This document shows, one piece after another, positions 14,029-17,423 of a stretch of DNA of 17,423 nucleotides (position 1 is its first letter; every line of letters begins with the position of its first letter). The DNA lies in the NCBI GenBank assembly GCA_023430545.1, contig JAEZAF010000003.1, positions 1-17,423 of the forward strand, given 5' to 3'. This stretch comes from Chloroflexota bacterium (GTDB taxonomy: Bacteria > Chloroflexota > Anaerolineae > Aggregatilineales > Phototrophicaceae). The position numbers and the translations under genes are program-made. Under the pieces are notes generated by a model that saw nothing but the letters and a program-made list of their open reading frames with translations, ran no database searches and was not told where the DNA came from.

Positions 14029-14065
14029 ACTATAACATAGGCAGTACCCGATCACGGGTGCCTAT
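14029..14065 (-). promoter_or_regulatory. Putative small-gene promoter with upstream hairpin
   Basis: TATAGT on the minus strand (14034-14029) could be a -10 for the acidic-protein gene, with a leader of about 55 bases. Directly upstream lies an inverted repeat: ATAGGC(AGT)ACCCG at 14037-14050 pairs with CGGGTGCCTAT at 14055-14065, an 11-bp stem with a 3-base bulge. It overlaps the expected -35 and could be an operator for one or both divergent genes. Confidence 0.4.
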
Positions 14066-14133
14066 TCAGCAAACGCTAAGCCGGTCTGCCGCAGCACCCG
14101 GCCGGACATTCGACATTGAAAGGACTTCAACCG

Positions 14134-14613
14134 ATGAGCATCGGACGTTTTATGGCTGGGATCGCCGCCGTCATCTTCCATCCGTCCACTGAAACCTATC
14201 TGATCCTGCGGCGTGCAGGCCATCGGGATTATCTGGCCGGGGGATGGGAATGCGTCACCGGGCGCGTCAATCAGGGCGAGAGCTTTGAGCAGGCGCTGCA
14301 CCGCGAGGTCCGCGAAGAGACCGGCGCAGCCGTACAGATCGAATTTATCCTCGGCACCAGTCACTTTTATCGCGGCGCAGCCGTAACGGAAAACGAACTG
14401 CTGGGCGTGCGCTACTTCTGCACGATTCAGGATCGCGCCGCCGTCAGAATGCACGATGAACATTCTGAGATGGCGTGGCTCACCGCCGAGGAAGTCTACG
14501 AACTGACACCGCACGGTGACTGGCTGCACCAGACGATCCGCGACGCCGAAACCATCCGCAAGCACCTCACACCCGAACTGAAAGCGTTTTATCGTCAGTT
14601 GTGGAAAGCATAG
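14134..14613 (+). CDS. Nudix hydrolase
   Basis: Pyrophosphohydrolase of 159 residues that would cleave a nucleoside diphosphate linked to another group, with Mg or Mn. The Nudix box is complete at residues 43-65: Gly43, Glu49, Arg57-Glu58-Val59, Glu61-Glu62, Gly64 and Ala65, matching GX5EX7REUXEEXGU. The flanking strands (GIAAVIFHPSTETYLILRR and the LAGGWECVTGRV segment) fit the fold. The C-terminal part (GDWLHQTIRDAETIRKHL) is helical. The substrate (damaged nucleotide, ADP-ribose, dATP or other) cannot be assigned. The ATG at 14134 is chosen because AAAGGA lies 9 bases upstream; an in-frame TTG at 14116 would place the start before that site. It is alone on the plus strand between two minus-strand genes. 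Confidence 0.92.
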   Translation: MSIGRFMAGIAAVIFHPSTETYLILRRAGHRDYLAGGWECVTGRVNQGESFEQALHREVREETGAAVQIEFILGTSHFYRGAAVTENELLGVRYFCTIQDRAAVRMHDEHSEMAWLTAEEVYELTPHGDWLHQTIRDAETIRKHLTPELKAFYRQLWKA

Positions 14614-14645
14614 AAAACAAAAGAGACGGCCGCAGTGGTCGTCCC
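14614..14645 (-). terminator. Intrinsic terminator after the triple-SH3b gene
   Basis: On the minus strand GGGACGACC pairs with GGCCGTCTC (one mismatch, one G-U) around a 5-base loop, followed by TTTTGTTTT. It begins about 10 bases past the stop codon at 14656. The hairpin is also immediately downstream of the Nudix stop codon, so it may serve both convergent genes, but the T-tract favours the minus strand. Confidence 0.72.
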
Positions 14646-14655
14646 TTCCATCTGT

Positions 14656-15774
14656 TTAAGGCAGTTCGTTCTTGGCGATCCAGTACTGGGCGGGGCCGCC
14701 TTCCGCCAGCCAGCCGGTGACTTCGGTACTCGCCAGAATGCGCACCTGCCACCAGTTATAGGTGTCCGCGCACACTGGCCCGCCGATAATGATCATCGGC
14801 ACTTCCTGAATCAGATCGTACAGGATCGGGGCGCTGGTGCTGGGGGCGGACCGCAGCCGCTTCGGGATGCCGTCGTTATAGATCACGCGCACGCGGTCGC
14901 CGATATCGAGGTACAGCGGGAAGTCGCAGATGCTGCCCGGTTCACGGGTCGGCGGGTTGATATAAGTCTGGCTCTGGAAGCGGTTGGCTTCGGCCATCCA
15001 GCCGTCATAGGTCACACCGAGCACGACAGTGCGGACCTTCCACCAGTTGTAACCATCGGCACAGGTCGGCCCTTCGAGGATCGTGACCGTATCACCCGAT
15101 GGCACCACCGTGCGCGTCATCCCGATCAACGCGGGTTCTGCCCGCACGCGGACATTAAACGTGATTTTGAATTTCTCACCGCGGACCAGCTTGAGCGGTG
15201 TCAGGCACGGTTCCAGCGGTTCTCCGGCTCGGCGTACCAGTGACATCCAGTAGACGTTCAGGCGGCCTTCTGCGGCCCATCCGGTCAGCCCATGCCCCTG
15301 AATATTCCAGTAATTGAAGCCGTCCCGGCAGATCGGCCCACCCACGACGATGAACTCGCGCCGCTCCGGGAACTGGATCAGCAGGGCGCTGTCAGGGTTC
15401 GGTTCGGAACGGATACTGATCCCGCCGATCAGCACGATCGTATCCCCCACACGGAAGTCACGCGGCGTCAGGCAGTTTGCAGGCGTGGCACTAGGGGGCA
15501 GTGGCGCAGCCGTCGTGACGATAAAACCCTGCGGTGTCTGTGTTGGGAAGGGGGTGCTGGTCGCGGGAAGCCCGATGGTGGCCTGAGGCGTGAAACCGGG
15601 TTGCAGCGTCAGCGTCGGGCTGAGAGTCGGGCTTGGTGTTTCAGTGATCCCTCCAACCTGTGCTTCACTCGGCTGTGTCTGTAACAGTGCGGCGATGATT
15701 GCCAGCAGCGTTACCGTCACACTCAACCCGATCCATAATTTTCCTGAAGCCGTCCAGGAATTTCGTGCCGCCAT
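14656..15774 (-). CDS. Membrane-anchored protein with three Cys-paired SH3b modules
   Basis: Exported protein of 372 residues, all outside the membrane apart from one N-terminal signal-anchor helix (about 14-32). A Thr/Pro-rich linker (about 42-98) extends it from the membrane. Three repeated SH3b-like modules follow (about 101-176, 190-265 and 283-366). Each has an early Cys, an (I/L)R(S/A)EP or LRSAP core, then GPxC, a DxxNxW segment (DGFNYW, DGYNWW, DTYNWW) and a final GWxAE. The two Cys of each module are 48, 48 and 52 residues apart (101/149, 190/238, 283/335), which suggests one disulfide per module. Likely role: binding of peptidoglycan or another surface ligand; no catalytic motif was seen. 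AAGGG lies 9 bases upstream of the ATG at 15774 and a promoter is at 15838-15865. Confidence 0.85.
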   Translation of the reverse strand: MAARNSWTASGKLWIGLSVTVTLLAIIAALLQTQPSEAQVGGITETPSPTLSPTLTLQPGFTPQATIGLPATSTPFPTQTPQGFIVTTAAPLPPSATPANCLTPRDFRVGDTIVLIGGISIRSEPNPDSALLIQFPERREFIVVGGPICRDGFNYWNIQGHGLTGWAAEGRLNVYWMSLVRRAGEPLEPCLTPLKLVRGEKFKITFNVRVRAEPALIGMTRTVVPSGDTVTILEGPTCADGYNWWKVRTVVLGVTYDGWMAEANRFQSQTYINPPTREPGSICDFPLYLDIGDRVRVIYNDGIPKRLRSAPSTSAPILYDLIQEVPMIIIGGPVCADTYNWWQVRILASTEVTGWLAEGGPAQYWIAKNELP

Positions 15775-15837
15775 TCCTTACCGCCCTTCGCTGCCTGTCA
15801 CGCGTATTGGGTGTTCAAAGTGTGTTCGTTCACCCAG

Positions 15838-15865
15838 ATTATAAACGCAACGCCGCCTTTGACGC
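15838..15865 (-). promoter_or_regulatory. Promoter of the triple-SH3b gene
   Basis: The minus strand has a perfect TATAAT (15843-15838) with a weak GCGTCA 16 bases upstream (15865-15860). Transcription would start near 15831, about 57 bases before the start codon. Confidence 0.5.
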
Positions 15866-15967
15866 GAATAGTACGGTAGAACAGGGTGGCACAGGCAGCA
15901 TAATTGCATTAAAAGGTGAGGCGCTTATACTGAAGCTGATTTCTCATCCGGCTCTCATACACAGTCG

Positions 15968-15998
15968 TTGACATTGACGTAAGGGCAGAAGCTATGCT
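15968..15998 (+). promoter_or_regulatory. MerR-type promoter with 19-base spacer
   Basis: TTGACA (15968-15973) is followed by a 19-base spacer and TATGCT (15993-15998). A 19-20 base spacer is the hallmark of promoters activated by MerR-family proteins through DNA untwisting, and the next gene encodes such a protein. No clean dyad was found inside the spacer, so autoregulation is an inference. Confidence 0.62.
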
Positions 15999-16036
15999 GG
16001 ATGCAAATACAGTGTCTACTTGATCAAACAGGTTTC

Positions 16037-16858
16037 ATGGACTTTCTCAAACTCACCATTAGTGAAGCCGCTGAACTCCTCGGCGTCACGGCAAAAACGA
16101 TCCGCCATTATCATGCGATCGGTCTGCTGGCAGAACCACAGCGCGATGTGAACGGCTATCGGCTGTATACCCCCGCGGAGCTGCGCCAGATGCAGGCCAT
16201 TCGCCGCTTACAAAGCTATGGGCTAACGCTGAAACAGATCCAGTTTATTCTACACAGTGGCGACCCAGACACCGATCTACACCGCTTCCTGATGCAGCGG
16301 GATGCCGAACTCAGCGCTCAGATCGACCAGCTCCAACAACAACAGGCACGCGTTCGCGCCATGTTGAACGGGACGGAGTTATCCGCCGGACCAGCCGTTT
16401 CCGCCCGTGCTGTAGTCGATACTCTACTTCGTCCAGCAGCGGGCGGCCTTACCGATGTGTTGTTGAATGTGGAGGGCGCTGTACTGGATGAACTGGATTG
16501 CTACCTACAGACCACGACACATATTGACTTCTGGGAAGCAGCCGTAAACCTGATGTCCAGACGACTGGTGTCCCATGAGCACGATCTTATCCTGTGGCTG
16601 GAGCGTTATCTGGCACTCGCCGACCTGATGTCGGATGATCGGCAGGCGCAGGCGTGGCTGTCAGAACTACCGACCAGTTCAATCGTTCCCATACTAAGTA
16701 GTATGCTCAAGCTGCCGTGCGTACCGCTGCTGCCTGCGGATGAACAGGCGCACTTGCAGCGAATGCTTACGATGCTGCTTTATGATCATGCAGCCCCGCT
16801 TCAACGCATTTTTCTTGCCACACTTGCCCCACATGGAAATCGGCAGGTGTTGAAATGA
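16037..16858 (+). CDS. MerR family transcriptional regulator with unrecognised C-terminal domain
   Basis: DNA-binding regulator of 273 residues. The N-terminal winged helix-turn-helix (about 5-74) is typical: LTISEAAELLGVTAKTIRHYHAIGLL, then GYRLYTPAELRQMQAIRRLQ and LTLKQIQFIL. A dimerisation helix rich in Gln follows (about 83-112). The C-terminal part (about 120-273) is helical, without the Cys set of metal-sensing MerR proteins or a recognisable GyrI-like drug-binding motif, so the inducer is unknown. The ATG at 16037 is chosen because the domain starts there; ACAGG lies 4 bases upstream, which is close. An in-frame ATG at 16001 would fall about at the expected transcription start. Its last codons overlap the next gene by 4 bases (ATGA), so the two are translationally coupled. 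Confidence 0.9.
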   Translation: MDFLKLTISEAAELLGVTAKTIRHYHAIGLLAEPQRDVNGYRLYTPAELRQMQAIRRLQSYGLTLKQIQFILHSGDPDTDLHRFLMQRDAELSAQIDQLQQQQARVRAMLNGTELSAGPAVSARAVVDTLLRPAAGGLTDVLLNVEGAVLDELDCYLQTTTHIDFWEAAVNLMSRRLVSHEHDLILWLERYLALADLMSDDRQAQAWLSELPTSSIVPILSSMLKLPCVPLLPADEQAHLQRMLTMLLYDHAAPLQRIFLATLAPHGNRQVLK

Positions 16859-17214
16859 CCACTGCCGATTTCCTTATTCTGGTCGGGCTAAGTGCCTTTA
16901 TGCTGCATGAGTTAGATGCGGTTCAGCAGCAGGAATGGCGTTTCTTTCTAGGTTGGACGGGAATAAGCGACACAGCGGCTTATCGCTGGTTTGTCGCGGC
17001 ACATCTGCCACTGGTCTTTGGTTTGTTCGCAGGGCTGCACATGTCCGTCGTGCAGCAAGGGCTGGCAATCTTCCTCATTCTGCACGCGGTCGCCCATACA
17101 CTGCTGCGACATCACCGGCTGATCCACTTCAACACTATTTTCTCGCGCCTATGGATTTACGGCGGCGCTGCTGCCGGAGCGCTGTTTCTGCTAAATATGA
17201 GTGTATCGGCATGA
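16855..17214 (+). CDS. Small His-rich integral membrane protein, MerR operon partner
   Basis: Protein of 119 residues with about four membrane helices (about 5-22, 45-63, 66-84 and 98-116). Unusual features are polar residues in or next to the helices: His18, Glu19 and Asp21 (HELDAV), Glu27-Trp28-Arg29 (EWRFF), His50, His62, and a cluster His77, His81, His86, His87, His91. I recall small membrane proteins with HELDA and HEWR signatures being grouped as DUF6713, but could not check this. The His/Glu/Asp set could bind a metal; that is inference. The ATG overlaps the stop codon of the MerR gene by 4 bases, which implies co-translation and a functional link, with the regulator sensing the same signal the membrane protein handles. 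It ends 20 bases before the convergent uvrC stop codon; no clear terminator is seen between them. Confidence 0.8.
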   Translation: MTTADFLILVGLSAFMLHELDAVQQQEWRFFLGWTGISDTAAYRWFVAAHLPLVFGLFAGLHMSVVQQGLAIFLILHAVAHTLLRHHRLIHFNTIFSRLWIYGGAAAGALFLLNMSVSA

Positions 17215-17234
17215 AGCGGGTCTGCTGGTGACAA

Positions 17235-17423
17235 TTACAACACTGCCTTGATCGTCTCGGCGAGCTGCGCGTTGATGCCTTTGACCATCGTCAATTCTTC
17301 GACACTCGCCTTGCGGATGCGGTCAATCGAGTGATCGAATGCGCTGAGCAGTGCCTTGCGTTTCTTCGGCCCGACACCGGGGATGCTGTCCAGCAGGCTG
17401 ACCATGCCCTGTTTATCACGGCG
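17235..17423 (-). CDS. uvrC: UvrC, C-terminal helix-hairpin-helix end (5' part outside window)
   Basis: The last 62 residues of the excinuclease ABC subunit C, which makes both incisions around DNA lesions in nucleotide excision repair. The visible part is the tandem helix-hairpin-helix DNA-binding domain: LLDSIPGVGPKKRKALLSAF, then SIDRIRKASVEELTMVKGIN and LAETIKAVL before TAA at 17237-17235. The first hairpin has the usual IPGVGPKKR loop and the second VKGIN. The rest of the gene lies beyond the window. The assignment rests on the UvrC-typical spacing and end; another HhH protein is possible but less likely. Confidence 0.85.
   Translation of the reverse strand, partial: RRDKQGMVSLLDSIPGVGPKKRKALLSAFDHSIDRIRKASVEELTMVKGINAQLAETIKAVL

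Noticed and set aside
13783..14040. 85-codon plus-strand hydrophobic frame that looks like a membrane protein
   Set aside because: It is the complement of the small acidic gene, and it lacks a ribosome binding site; hydrophobic residues arise from complementing Glu, Asp and Lys codons.

Overview
The window (17,423 bases) looks like a chromosomal segment of a Chloroflexota bacterium of the Anaerolineae type. This is an inference from protein architecture: surface proteins built from SH3b modules behind a signal peptide or membrane anchor, a STAND ATPase with TPR repeats and a long Asp/Glu-rich linker, FHA and RDD proteins, and palindromic repeats in the spacers. No ribosomal RNA, tRNA, CRISPR array, transposase or phage gene was seen. 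Most genes are ordinary housekeeping, stress, envelope or regulatory genes, each in a short transcription unit with its own terminator.

Layout. Bases 1-2330 hold a protein-quality pair on the minus strand: an HtrA-type lipoprotein protease (3' end cut by the window) and a zinc-finger-less DnaJ/CbpA co-chaperone, separated by a strong terminator. Bases 2398-4766 hold 1-pyrroline-5-carboxylate dehydrogenase (minus, GTG start) divergent from an RDD membrane protein (plus); their shared spacer carries two palindromes. Bases 4828-7021 hold an FHA phosphopeptide-binding protein (minus) divergent from a FAD-dependent amino-acid/amine oxidase-like enzyme (plus). Bases 7035-9887 hold three tandem hairpins and a large STAND ATPase-TPR protein with a clear promoter. 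Bases 9912-13058 hold two SGNH-type proteins on the minus strand, one secreted with two SH3b domains and one membrane anchored; the spacer between them is rich in inverted repeats.

Bases 13059-13794 are the longest stretch without a protein gene. They contain short palindromic repeats and three imperfect hairpins, two of which have extra trinucleotide units in one arm only. Next comes a 57-residue acidic protein (13795-13968, minus) with its own ribosome binding site and terminator, then a Nudix hydrolase (plus), a membrane-anchored protein with three disulfide-like SH3b modules (minus), a MerR-family regulator translationally coupled to a small His-rich membrane protein (plus), and the C-terminus of UvrC (minus, 5' end cut by the window).

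Functional links are limited. HtrA and DnaJ both handle misfolded protein. The SGNH and SH3b proteins all point to the cell envelope. The MerR/membrane-protein pair is the best candidate for a small, poorly described regulatory system. The trinucleotide-expanded hairpins at 13512-13745 are the most unusual non-coding structure. I found no clear defence or biosynthetic cluster.
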